A stretch of 64,000 nt of DNA from Aristolochia californica. Taxonomy: Eukaryota > Streptophyta > Magnoliopsida > Piperales > Aristolochiaceae. A model generated the notes under the pieces. That model saw nothing but the letters and a program-made list of their open reading frames with translations, was not told where the DNA came from and did no database searches. Of this stretch, positions 20,789-30,905 are shown piece after piece. The stretch lies in assembly GCA_029961685.1 (NCBI GenBank), contig JARWKL010000009.1:10683758-10747757 (forward strand), written 5' to 3'. Position 1 is the first letter of the stretch, and each line of letters begins with the position of its first letter. The translations under genes and the position numbers were made by a program.

Positions 20789-21559
20789 TTAGCCGAGAGG
20801 AAGGAAACAATTCCCCCGATGCTCAAATTAATTAAGTTATAAAAATTTTAAAACACCCCTATATTTGATATCAACTATGAGATAATGATTTTTAAAATGC
20901 AACGGATTGAGAATTAGTTGCCATTTATCAAGGTTTTTTAAGTGTAATTTTTATAATTTTCAAGGGTTGATATTAATTAACCCTTATCGAATGATGATTA
21001 TTCTCCCTTAATGTGTGTATCATAGATACCAAATTATTCTCTTTTGTTTGCAATAAAAAAAGGCGAAATCATTATTTCAGATAAATAGTTATCTTCTGTG
21101 TTGGAGGCAAGTTTTCTTTCTCGGTAATATGCATTGCATATCTAATCAGTCTTAAACTGAGGGTGTCTATCAAAGATCTAAGACAACTTGAACCCACATA
21201 GTTGTAACTAGGATGTCATATGTTGCTTCATGAACATTTTATGCTTCAATATGTTAAAATATATGGTTACCAATCTATTTCAACACTATCTTTATAAAAA
21301 CCTTAGTGAACTTCAAGTAGTTGCAAACATCATTGTTAAGGGGTGGGCATTGAGTGGGGTTTCACAAAGATTTCGACTTGACTTGACCCAGAAACCTCAA
21401 AGACGAGTTTTAAGTTTCACTTCATGAGTCATGTGTTAAGGGAAGAAACCCCGCATTGGACTGAAGCATGGAGAGGTTGACGATAAGGGAACCAGTCTAA
21501 CATTATATCTTTAGTTGATTCTCTCCATCTCCTTCTAAAAGTGTAGCTACAAAACAATA
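20789..21559. other. Intergenic, nothing recognised
   Basis: AT-rich sequence between copia D and the next coding-like fragment. Only short open frames; no repeat or RNA gene seen. Confidence 0.5.
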
Positions 21560-21811
21560 TTGCTCAAATTAACTGCCGATAAGAGCAAAAATCAGGAACA
21601 TAAGACCGCGGTGCTATCAAAGGAAAAAGCAGGTGTATTACAGGTAGCTCCAACAAACTTGGCTGTCAATCGAAACCTTTGATCTTATGAGTTAAAAACC
21701 AGGCAGCTGTCAGAAATGAGGACCACAGAGGAAGAACTTAAGTTTCAGTTATCAACTGGCAAAGCCGAACTAGATTTTCTTCCATACTTAGAGAAAGCAC
21801 CTGTAAAAACG
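21560..21811 (+). pseudogene. Coding-like coiled-coil fragment, source unknown
   Basis: One frame gives about 84 codons with a single TGA (near 21680): LLKLTADKSKNQEHKTAVLS, KEKAGVLQVAPTNLAVNRN, then SEMRTTEEELKFQLSTGKAE. The composition (Lys, Glu, Gln, Leu) looks like a helical or coiled-coil region of a real protein rather than random translation. I do not recognise the family. It lies just beyond the 3' end of the RBD1-like gene, on the opposite strand. Probably a gene relic or retrocopy piece. Confidence 0.4.
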
Positions 21812-21897
21812 ATCTTTTCTCTGATCTTCAATCTGCATAATTCACCGATAAAGTCAAATATGAGTTGAATTTGAAACACACAGGGTATTGTACAATT

Positions 21898-24800
21898 TTA
21901 CCTTTTTGCAGACCCAGGTATCCTCAAATTCAAACCCTTCTCTGGGGCCTTACGATTTTTGTTCATGACACCATTGTTTTGCTTCGGCTTTGTGGGGGAA
22001 TCAACATCTTTAGTTGCATCATTTTCCCTTCCCATCCTCAAGTTATCTCCCTTATTATTGTCAGAGATATTAAGCTTTTCAAATCCTGCTTCAATATCTT
22101 CACTGTCATGCAAAATAGGAGCATCCTTGACATTAATTAGCTCCCCTGATATCTCCAAGCTACCGTTTAATATAGCATCATCAGATTCTTCAGACGAGCT
22201 CTCTTCTTTAGAATCCCACAAGATTTCATCAGCATCAGATCTCATGTCTTTCTCATCAGCCGACTGTCCAGAATATGAATTGGGCGAGGCATTTGGTATT
22301 TCTATTGCACAGGTTATCTGCTTCTCCACCTTCCCAAATTTTATGCTTGTTCTAGAATAAGCCTCTACAAACCTAAGGAGCAGAGAGACAGGCTAAATGA
22401 AATCAGTAGAAGCATAAAAAAAGTTAAGGATGGTAAATATGGACTCACTATATTCATTTCTCATGAGACATACTTTTAGAACTTTGCCATTCAACATTCA
22501 CGTGATAAATTTACCTCACCAAGCATTACTAAAAATAAGGTCACACTCAATGTTGAAACTAAATGATACTATAATATGCTATAGAGCAAATATCTAACAC
22601 CGATATAATGGTAAGGATTTCTGTCGTGACCATAACGCATTAGGAATGAACCGCTTATGGTAAAGGAAACCACAGTTTTTACCTATGAGCAGCTTCTTCA
22701 GACTCGAGGTAAATGAATGCAAAGCCCCTACATATGGGATCCCGTGTTTTCTTACTACCAGAAACTGCTGGACTGATATGATTAATCCCTGGGAATCCTT
22801 TAAATGCTATCCCAAGATCTCTATGGATATTCTTTTTCTTAGGAAGGTTATCCAGTCGTACAGGAATTCCACTTAGAGCACATTCAGTGGCTGCAAATGC
22901 CCAGCACAAGATTGCAGATCAGATTCTTCAGAAGAAAATTATCAATAATGAGATAAATAGATATGAGCAAACAATTTTCCAATAACAGAATGGTATCATA
23001 GAAGAAAGCAGCTAACAGTCATTATTAAAAAGGCAGTTACTTTGCTACAATAGTAAATTTGGTTTTGGATGTTGGTTACACAGATAAGCACACCCACATG
23101 TCACCCTAACCTCCGTGACACTTGAACCCAGATCTCATGTTAAGACAACTGCTCCTCAGACTCCCACAGCTCAGTCCACACATTTGATAAATTTTAATAG
23201 CTTAAGATGGAGAGCAGAGATATGAGTATACTGTTGCTTGAATGACTTCCAAGACTTGATTAATACTCTCCATTAAATGACAGGGAAAACAAGAATCTAG
23301 GCCAACATAAAGCAAGGAGATTCTCTGTCAAAATTATTTTCACTTTGTTCATGACTGCAAACTATACAACACCTAAACAAGAACTAATCTCCTCACAGTC
23401 AAACATAGCAGAACATTTGAGGATGAGCAGATCCTGGAAAAGATTTCATACACTATAGGATATATCCATCAGTAAATAAAAGTTTATGTCAGGCACAAAG
23501 AAGCAATTTGAGAGAAGCTTTCAAGTTCATAGAAGAGGAGACCTAACTTGTAAAGATATCTTTAATAAGAACATACTCGGAATGCAAGTGTCCAACGAGA
23601 AACGATAACAATGCCCACAGTTGAAAATTTCAATTAAGGGTTTCATGCAATGTATTTACCATCAAATTCATCTCTTGCTAAATAGTACCTTCTATTTGAA
23701 TAACACAGACCAAAAATACAACCAATATCATGAGTAAGTGGATCAATGCATTCAAGCTCAGAACAAATTTCAACATAGTATGACAATCCAATCCAACCAC
23801 TGCTTGCCAGCACAATGAGATTTAGAAATACCATCTATAACTCATAGGTAAAGTTCTGTTTTGGAGGTATGCTATTAGGGGGCAGAATACCACTAAAGCT
23901 GGTCTATTTCTTTTACATCAGCACCCATGCAAAAGAGTAAGAGACATTGAGTACACATTTGCATGCTCACCCATCACCTACTAATATAATTACCCACCCA
24001 AACACAGACAAAAAAAGAAAGGTTCAATGACTGAGACGGTCGAAGAGTTGCTCCTTATGACATGGAACATTTTTGCTAAATGACATTCATTATGCAGTGA
24101 CTTTACCGAGTAATCTCTCACCCGAAATGTACTTTACAACTGTCATCTCCCAACCTATCCAACAAATTTACATAATGTAAATGCAAATCCTAGACTACAA
24201 TATTCTGAACAACCACAACAACATCGATAGTAGTAAAAGTGACAAGCTATTGTCTTTTTTGTTGGTATGATATGAGAGGAACAACCTCTTTCCTTGCTGA
24301 GTACTTGGTAGAATTTCATTTTATGCTGCAGGATCAGTTTTCAGTACTAGCTCAAATTACTAAAGACATTCACAGGTATTGGTATGTTTTAACTCCAGCT
24401 GGAATCAGGGGAGTAAGATTTGGAGAAAAGAACGGCCCATTAATAGGGGGGGGTGTTAGTCCACAGTGAACTTGAAATGAAGTTAAGATTTCAATTCATC
24501 TTAAATGAATTGATTCAACTTCAACTCATCCTTGGGTGTTAGTATAGACGAGTTCAAGTGCACTGGAAAACAAATTCCAGTGTTAGTGCCCCAAAATGAA
24601 AAATATGATAGAAACAAGAGAATGAGTAATTTTTTTATAATATACTTAAATAGAACATATACCTAAACAGATAATTAACCAAAATAAACATGGTTACTAC
24701 CCTTATAAGTGGGATAATTAATTATAAAAATAGATAATTAAACCAAAATAATTGATCAAATGCTTGATTTAATAATATTTTAATTACCACTATTAAATCA

Positions 24801-27298
24801 CTAATATAATGCAGTAATTAATAAAATAAATATAAGGAATAAATAACGCTGGTTTAATTTTTCCTAACTTTAGGAAAAAATAAATCACAGCGTCGTCTTC
24901 CTCACGGTGCCGATAATGGCAGGGGCTGGCCAGTAGGCAACAGCGACGGAGGCCCTGCAATTGCCGCCGCTCCGACTAGATGCTCTGCGACGGAGCGGCC
25001 GAGAGGGAGAAGAGAGGGAGGCAATTGCGACGGAGCGGCCGAGAGGCTCGGCTCTGCGACGGAGGCCGAGAGGGAGACGAGAGAGGGAGAAGGGAGAGGG
25101 ACTACGAAGACGAGAGGAAGAAGAGAGCGGGAGAAAAAAAAAATCGGGGGAGGAAGGCCGAGAGGGAGACATGAGAGGGAGAAGGGAGAGGGACTGCAAA
25201 GACGAGAGGAAGAAGAGAGCGGGAGAAAAAAAAAATTTGGGGGAGGAAGGCTGAGAGGCAGAAGAGAGCATGACGCGTCCCGAACGATTCATGTAAATGA
25301 TTCGCAAAATCGGGTTGAAACACAATTCCCCGATTTTTGCCTAAGAAGATTACCTAGCGTGATTCAAATGAAGAGGCGCTCATTCACCACTAACGGTCTA
25401 ATCGAATGAACGGAGTAATGTGTAAGTAATTCATCTCTGCTTCATTTTGGACTAACCCCCCCTTAGAATGACAAAGTAATAACAACAATGGTGGTAACAT
25501 AAAGTTAGATGCTAGGTTCTTCCTATAGTAGGACTTTAACATGCCTACGAGTCAAATAACAAAAATAGGTTGTTGGATTTTTGGGTTGAACCCGATTTCA
25601 TCCCAAAATAACTAGCCATTATTTAGAGGCCTATTGGTTAATCAGATAACCCATTAACTTTTTTTTCACATTTTTCAATTTGTCACTTTTTCCCATTCAA
25701 TACTCTCCCTCATGCCCAGGCTTACACATAACTGGCCTAAGATGTCGGCACAAATCCTCTAAGGTGGCACAAATCCTTTAATGGGGCAACTCCTTCATAT
25801 GAACCTACAACACACAAACACCTACCTTATGGAGCCCAAAACACAAAGATAACTTAGAGATCACAAATTGGGCCTTAGTCCACATATACAACCTGCTCTA
25901 ATACCATGTTGGTGACAGCGGCTAGCCAATACACCCAAAAGACCGATCTATTAGGTGCGGAAGGCTACCGCCTACAAGAGTGGACGGAACCACTCTGACA
26001 CCCACCCCACCCATTCTTGACTGCTTCTCACAGGATTCGAACGTGGGACGTGGCGTGCCCAGCTCTGATACCATGACAACGGCTAGCCAATACACCCAAA
26101 AGACCGATCTGTTAGGTGCGGAAAGCTACCGCCTACAAGAGTGGACGGAACCACTCTGACACCCACCCTGCCCATTCTTGACCGCCTCTCACGGGATTCG
26201 AATGTGGGACGTGGCGTGCCCAACTCTGATACCATGACAGCGGCTAGCCAATACACCCAAAAGACCGATCTGTTAGGTGCGAAAAACTACCGCCTATAAG
26301 AGTGGACGGAACCACTCTTGACAGTTGGAACTTTGGGTTGAGCCGGGTTTTATAACAAAATGACTAGAGGCCTATTGCTCAACCTTATAACCTATTAACT
26401 TTTTTTCTCATTCATCATTGTGGAACTTTTTCCCACTCAACACAGGTCTTATCAGTACGTAACAGTTTTATGTCAAATTTCAAAATAAAATCAATATGAT
26501 TGATTCTGTCGAACAAATAGTAGAAGTAATACCAAACTGTTTTTCAGAAGGTTTGGCTCCTTCGTTTCACTAATCTTCATAAGCAAAAATGAGCCACACT
26601 CGAAAAAATAATTTAAATTTATATTGTTCAAATAACTCAAAAGTTCAAGCAGATAATTTTATTTTCTTTAAAAATTTTAGAAAAAAAAATAGGAGAAAGA
26701 AATGAAAGGTAAAAAAAAATCACCAAATAGCATCATATAACACTACTTCAAACCATTTAAAAATAATAATTCAGAAAATTTTAAAAAATACTTCAAACGA
26801 ACTTCAATTCGGGAATTCATCCAACCTCAGAAATAGAACGAGAAGAAACGAAATAAAAATAAATCTGATACCTTTTCCAATTGCTTTCTCCCTCTTCGGA
26901 CTACTCACTGCGGACCCACTCTTCAATTTATTGATATTCGCAATTTGAGCTTTTTTACTCTGCTCAATCTCTTGCCAGAGTGTCTCCTCTAACGAGGTAT
27001 CATAATCTTTCCCTTCGCCAAACCCCTTCGGCCTGTTCTCAAACCATCTTTTCATTTCCCTGAACGGAATCACTACCATTTCATCGTCCTCCTCCTCGTC
27101 CTCTTCGGCAACATCACTGTCATGCTCTTCAATGTACGTGCTGCTTTTTGTGCGGTTGTTGGACGCAGAAATAGAAGACCCGCCTGGCCTTCGGTTGCAG
27201 AATGGAAGATAAGGGCATGTTTGTGTCGCTGGCTTGTGGGGTTTAACCGAGAGAGCAGACGGAGAGAAGTGCAGGAAATTTGCTGTTACGGTTGCCAT
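21898..27298 (-). CDS. RBD1: Plastid RRM RNA-binding protein (RBD1-like), three exons
   Basis: Exons on the minus strand: 27298-26872, 22890-22683 and 22372-21898. All junctions have GT/AG signals (AAAG/GTATCAG; TTTGCAG/CCACTG; CATAG/GTAAAA; TCCTTAG/GTTTG). The lengths 427+208+475 give exactly 370 codons including the stop, so 369 residues. Residues 1 to about 50 are Ser/Thr/Ala-rich and basic, like a plastid transit peptide; 57-73 are acidic; 78-126 contain FREMKRWFENRPKGFGEG. One RRM spans about 152-235, with RNP2 VRLDNL (153-158) and RNP1 RGFAFIYL (197-204). The tail is Ser/Asp/Glu-rich. By recall this matches Arabidopsis RBD1, a chloroplast protein linked to 23S rRNA processing; the symbol is less certain than the family. 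Intron 1 (3981 bp) is swollen by two mobile elements; intron 2 is 310 bp. Coding sequence looks intact. Confidence 0.85.
22891..24445 (-). other. Intron 1 of the RBD1-like gene, distal part
   Basis: Unique-looking intronic sequence with no recognised gene or repeat. Ends at the GA-rich inverted-repeat element. Confidence 0.6.
24446..25462. mobile_element. Inverted-repeat DNA element with GA-rich core (Harbinger-like, non-autonomous)
   Basis: The left end reads GGGGGGGGTGTTAGTCCA and the right end TGGACTAACCCCCCC, imperfect terminal inverted repeats. Flanks are ata and tta, one mismatch from a 3-bp duplication. About 1.0 kb; the left half is AT-rich and the right half GA-rich. No transposase. 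Superfamily is tentative. Confidence 0.65.
25069..25256. repeat. GA-rich tandem repeat, two units of about 92 bp
   Basis: The block from GCCGAGAGGGAGAC through GGAAGAAGAGAGCGGGAG and an A10 run to GGGGGAGGAAGG occurs twice in tandem. The preceding 24978-25068 has shorter repeats of GCGACGGAGCGGCCGAGAG. Long open frames here on both strands are products of the repeat. Confidence 0.85.
25571..26442 (-). mobile_element. TRIM-like non-coding LTR element in intron 1
   Basis: The right LTR (minus, 26442-26235) starts TGTTGAGTGGGAAAAAG, ends GCTAGCCGCTGTCA, and is followed by a primer site TGGTATCAGAG (26224-26234). A partial left LTR (25702 to about 25571) starts TATTGAATGGGAAAAAG after a GAGGGAGAG tract. 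Total about 870 bp with no coding capacity, in the TRIM size class. The internal region is mostly tandem 161-bp units. The left LTR lacks the distal third, so the end is uncertain. Confidence 0.75.
25915..26317. repeat. 161-bp tandem repeat, two and a half units
   Basis: GCTAGCCAATACACCC occurs at 25921, 26082 and 26243, exactly 161 bp apart. Each boundary carries a Met primer-site-like motif (25896-25906, 26063-26073, 26224-26234). The first two units also contain a GGGATTCGAA-type motif. The units span the LTR end, primer site and leader of the TRIM-like element. Confidence 0.9.
26443..26869 (-). other. Intron 1 of the RBD1-like gene, proximal part
   Basis: AT-rich intron sequence up to the exon 1 donor at 26871-26870. 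Nothing else recognised. Confidence 0.6.
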
Positions 27299-27542
27299 CT
27301 CCCTCCTCGCGCTGTCTCGGTATCCACTCTCTCTTACGGATGGACGAGTAACTTGCAAACAATCAGCGTGAGGTGATTGAAGTTTGTCGTATTAAGAAAA
27401 AGTATGACAGACGATCACGGGGAAAATTTCGGGGGTGAAAAAAGTAACATAAAAATTCTAGCCTGGCTGAAAATGAACCTAAATTGAATTTGATGAAACT
27501 AAATTAAACCTAACAAAGAAATACCTGCAAGCTTGCTTAGAA
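27299..27542 (-). promoter_or_regulatory. 5' flank of the RBD1-like gene
   Basis: About 245 bases separate the ATG at 27298 from the hAT 2 end, leaving little native upstream DNA. The upstream in-frame ATG at 27358 is less likely as start because the 20 added residues are Arg-rich and not transit-peptide-like; an N-terminal start at MATVTANFL fits a plastid protein. No clear TATA box chosen. Confidence 0.4.
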
Positions 27543-29187
27543 TGTGGGTGTAAACGAAAGAACAAAATGGAAGCCCATGGGTTCCTGAGCGGTTCAAATT
27601 TGGCTCCGTTCGATTTGATTTATCTCGATCTCGAACCGAGTTCGACATTTGGATAAGGCTCATTTAAGTTAATGAGCTAAGCTCAATTAAACCATGGTTC
27701 GGTTCAAAAACTCGTAAGCCGGCTCGTTAACTTAACGAGCGGCCCGGAATTTGGGGAGGGAATCGGGAAGCGAAACTTCAGAAAATTGGGGATTCGGGAG
27801 CTCTGTCTAAGCAAGAGTGTCGAGCGGGAGGTCAATTGATCTTTCGCTCTAGTTCTTTCGGCGGGAATTAGGGAATAGAGATCGCCTTTCGTCACTCGTC
27901 AGGCGGTGATTTAGCTAAAATGGAGGGATTTCTTCTTCTTATTCCTCATTTTTCCTCTTCGGTTCTTTACTCTCAATCTCAGTCTCGGTCTCCCATTTTT
28001 TCCTCTTCAATTTTTTCCTCTCTGTTCTTCTTCCTCTTTGATTTCTTCCTCGCCGACGGAAGTGACGGAAAGAGGTAAGTTATTTTATTCTTAATCTTAT
28101 TGGGTTTTTTTTCATCACCGACCTAACACTGGTTTTTTTTTTCATTTTTATCTTCTCTATTCCACTATTTATCTTCGATCGGACGGATGCCTCATGATGA
28201 TGTTGTTTTAGGAGATCCTTCCTACTTATTTTTCAAAGGTAATCTCATTCTCCCCTACTGTTGATTTTTATGTTTTTAGTTTTTACCGTTCTATTGTGTT
28301 TTGATTTTTAATTGTTTTGTATTAATGTTATAACTCATCACCTCTGTGTGTTTCCTTCACCTTTTCAAGGGGGAATCTTTGGTGCTTTCAAAGAGCAAAC
28401 CACATCGTTGAGAACCTCAGGCACAACTGGGAGGGGGAGCGGGGCGGGTGGGGGGGTGATGTGGGGTTGCATGGTGCAAGAATGCAAGTTGTGCTTTAAA
28501 CTTTTAATGTAAGTGCAATCTCATCTTGTAAAGATAAGGCAATGAAGGCCAATAGTAAATTTGCACTAGTGACCCTCTATATGACTGTCTTTTCTACCCG
28601 GTTTTGTTCATTGAAAAAAAGCTTAATGGACTGTTGTGGTATTGGGGTTTGGCATTCTTCACTGACATCGCTTATAGATTTAGTCCCTGTCGCCTGAGGA
28701 GATTATCCAGAATGTAGGTGTTGCCATGGGAAATATTATGAATGACATTAATAAAATGACTTGTTGACAATATGTTGGCACTACTCCGTTGGTGAATTTT
28801 TGTGTTTGTTCTCCAGACACTCAGAGCAGGATGTAGCAGGTCATTGCTTTTGTAATTCTATTGTATCATGTATACGGCCTTTTACTGCTTTTCTGTATGA
28901 TAGCGGTGAAACCCACTTAATTAAGGTATCAAAAGTGTGAGACTTCTAATTGGTAGCTTGGATGATTATTATGTTGTCATGCTTCCACATATAACTTTTA
29001 CTTTTGAATTATCATCTATTACATTTTGAGTAGTGGGAAATTTGGAAAGAGAATGAACTTTGTGAAGGATATAATCCTCAATTCACCAAAGCAGCTTGCA
29101 CTTGTAACATTTGGTTGCTAGCTTCATTTCCTTTTATTTCTTGTTTTAAGTTTGTCTGAACTGCCATGTACATTATGAATATTGCAG

Positions 29188-29281
29188 GAAAAGCTGAAGC
29201 TATCCTAGCCAGATTGCAGGCAAGTACAAAAGCAATCTCAATGATTTCAAAAGCTATAAGATCAACTGGAGGTGTTGAGGC
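29188..29281 (+). pseudogene. Captured exon resembling a stomatin-like (SPFH) protein
   Basis: After an acceptor-like TTGCAG the frame reads GKAEAILARLQASTKAISMI then SKAIRSTGGVEA. This resembles the C-terminal helical segment of plant stomatin-like proteins, typically GEAEAIxARAxATAKxI..GGVEA. About 32 residues only, surrounded by intron-like DNA. This suggests genomic capture by the hAT element rather than a retrocopy. The match is by motif recall and needs a protein search. Confidence 0.55.
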
Positions 29282-29942
29282 TATACTCATTTATTCATCC
29301 TCTATCACCTGTGAAAGAATGTACTTAATATTAGCATCTATTAAATTTGTACCATTCTAGATTTAGTGGAGGAGATAGAGAGAGAAAGAAGAATAAAGTA
29401 AGAGAGAAGAAGAGAGACTTTGGGAAGCTGTCGCAGGAAAAGTGAGGAAGCATATTGACCCATAAACCCTATCACATAAGTAATAAAGAATATAATGTCA
29501 CAATAATGCCCCTTTCTCTCCAATATACATACTCCAGCATAATTCTTCCATGCAAAGAATAACGTCAAATATGATACATATTTAGATAGAGAGATAGAGA
29601 TATAGACACAAAGATAGAGAGATAAAGAGAAAGAGATGGTGAGAACAGGGTGATACAGAGATAGAGAACAAAGTACTGAACTACCGAGTTGGTCTTTGCT
29701 GAACTACCCTTTATTCTACCAAATTAGAGGTGAACAAATATGATATAGACAAGATTTCTCCTTTCTTTTCAAGACAACTTAGGGGGAGGTCGCAGGGAAG
29801 AGGAAGAACCTACAAAATCTTAATTTGTTTATAGAAAGTGAATGGTAAGTGTACCTAGAGAAATGATTTGGTGGGTGTTAGGAAAAAAAAACATGTCCAA
29901 AGGGGGATGCATTGGCCTTGTCAAGAGTATATGTGGAGATAG

Positions 29943-30073
29943 TGTTAGTTGTAATAGTCCCACATAGTTGTATATTAAGAAAAACCTTGTATTTATTACT
30001 TGGAAAATGACCTCTTAACTTAGTTAGTCAAAATCGAGATGGACTTGGCTCATATTTAACATGACATCAGAGC
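29943..30073 (+). repeat. Possible TRIM LTR and primer site
   Basis: TGTTAGTTGTAATAGTCCCA to CATATTTAACA (119 bp) is followed at once by TGACATCAGAGC, two changes from the Met primer site. No second LTR seen. Tentative. Confidence 0.4.
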
Positions 30074-30142
30074 ATTATAGTTACCTTATTGGATCCAGTT
30101 AATACCCTATTTAGAAAATTTTATGCAGGTATTTTTGTACAT

Positions 30143-30341
30143 AGGTTATGCCCAATTTTAAGTACAGGTTATGCCCAATTTTAAGTAGAGGTCATGCCCA
30201 ATTTTACCTAAAATATATGCATAATTTTATATAGAATTTATTTGACATGTATTTTTTGAAAAGTTTTAAATGTATGTTGGAGCTCGAACTCAAGACATGT
30301 ATTTTTTGAAAAGTTTTAAATGTATGTTGAAGCTCGAACTA
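30143..30341. repeat. Short tandem repeats near the hAT 2 right end
   Basis: Three units of GGTTATGCCCAATTTTAAGT type (30143-30205; the third reads GGTCATGCCC). A 50-bp duplication of GACATGTATTTTTTGAAAAG and following bases covers 30243-30291 and 30293-30341. Confidence 0.8.
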
Positions 30342-30483
30342 GTTTAAAATTATTGGGCTCGAGCTCAATAACAATTTTAGGTTCGAGGCTAGGCTAGGCT
30401 CGAGTTCGAGTTTGAAATATTTAAATCAACCTCGGCTCGAATATAGGCAGGTTTGGGCTCGGCTCGGCTCGATGCCACCCCTA

Positions 30484-30905
30484 CCAACAACAGCCGAATC
30501 GCTTGCTATCTGGCTCCATTGGCAAGTGACACCCTTTTTCTCCAAAATTTTGGACTTTGTAGAATTCCAATCGCTCTACCTTCTCTCTATCAACTATGAC
30601 ACGATTTTCATCGGTGAGAGTATCTTATTTAAGCCAATGTCATGAAAACAAGCCAGGTCGTTGACCAATAAGGTCCAATTTTATTAAGTTTGACCTTTGA
30701 TTGAATTATGATGATGTATTATTTTAAAAAATTAAAAAATTAGGGAAAGAAATTTCTTCTTTCCTCACTACAAAATTTTTAATTTTTTTGCAAATAATTT
30801 TGTAGTTTTTTTTCACCAATAAAGATGTTGTTGGCAAAAAAATTGTATAGATTTTTTTCGAGAATAGAGTGCCAAAAAAATATTGTCAATGAAAAATAAA
30901 TTTCT
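30484..30905. other. Unassigned AT-rich DNA
   Basis: Sequence between hAT 2 and copia B, rich in A and T runs. No gene, RNA or repeat recognised. Confidence 0.5.

Larger units (their letters stand above)
27543..30483 (+). mobile_element. hAT transposon 2 (non-autonomous, with captured exon)
   Basis: The first 700 bases resemble hAT 1: the same CGAACCGAGTTCG subterminal block, the same CT-rich leader with GCCGACGGAAGTGACGG and an AG/GTAAGTT donor near 28075. The right end carries the same GAGCTCG-rich subterminal region and ends GATGCCACCCCTA. There is no transposase coding region; instead it holds a stomatin-like exon (29188-29281), a possible TRIM LTR and repeats. The left terminus is degraded and no 8-bp target duplication is recognisable. 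Confidence 0.75.

Noticed and set aside
24885..25325. Long Arg/Glu- or Ser/Leu-rich frames on both strands
   Set aside because: Produced by the GA-rich tandem repeat; no domain, and both strands are open for the same reason.
25915..26317. tRNA genes or a tRNA-derived SINE, because of GATTCGAA-type B-box-like motifs
   Set aside because: No cloverleaf can be drawn and the A box is missing. The primer-site motifs and LTR-like flanks fit a TRIM-like element better.
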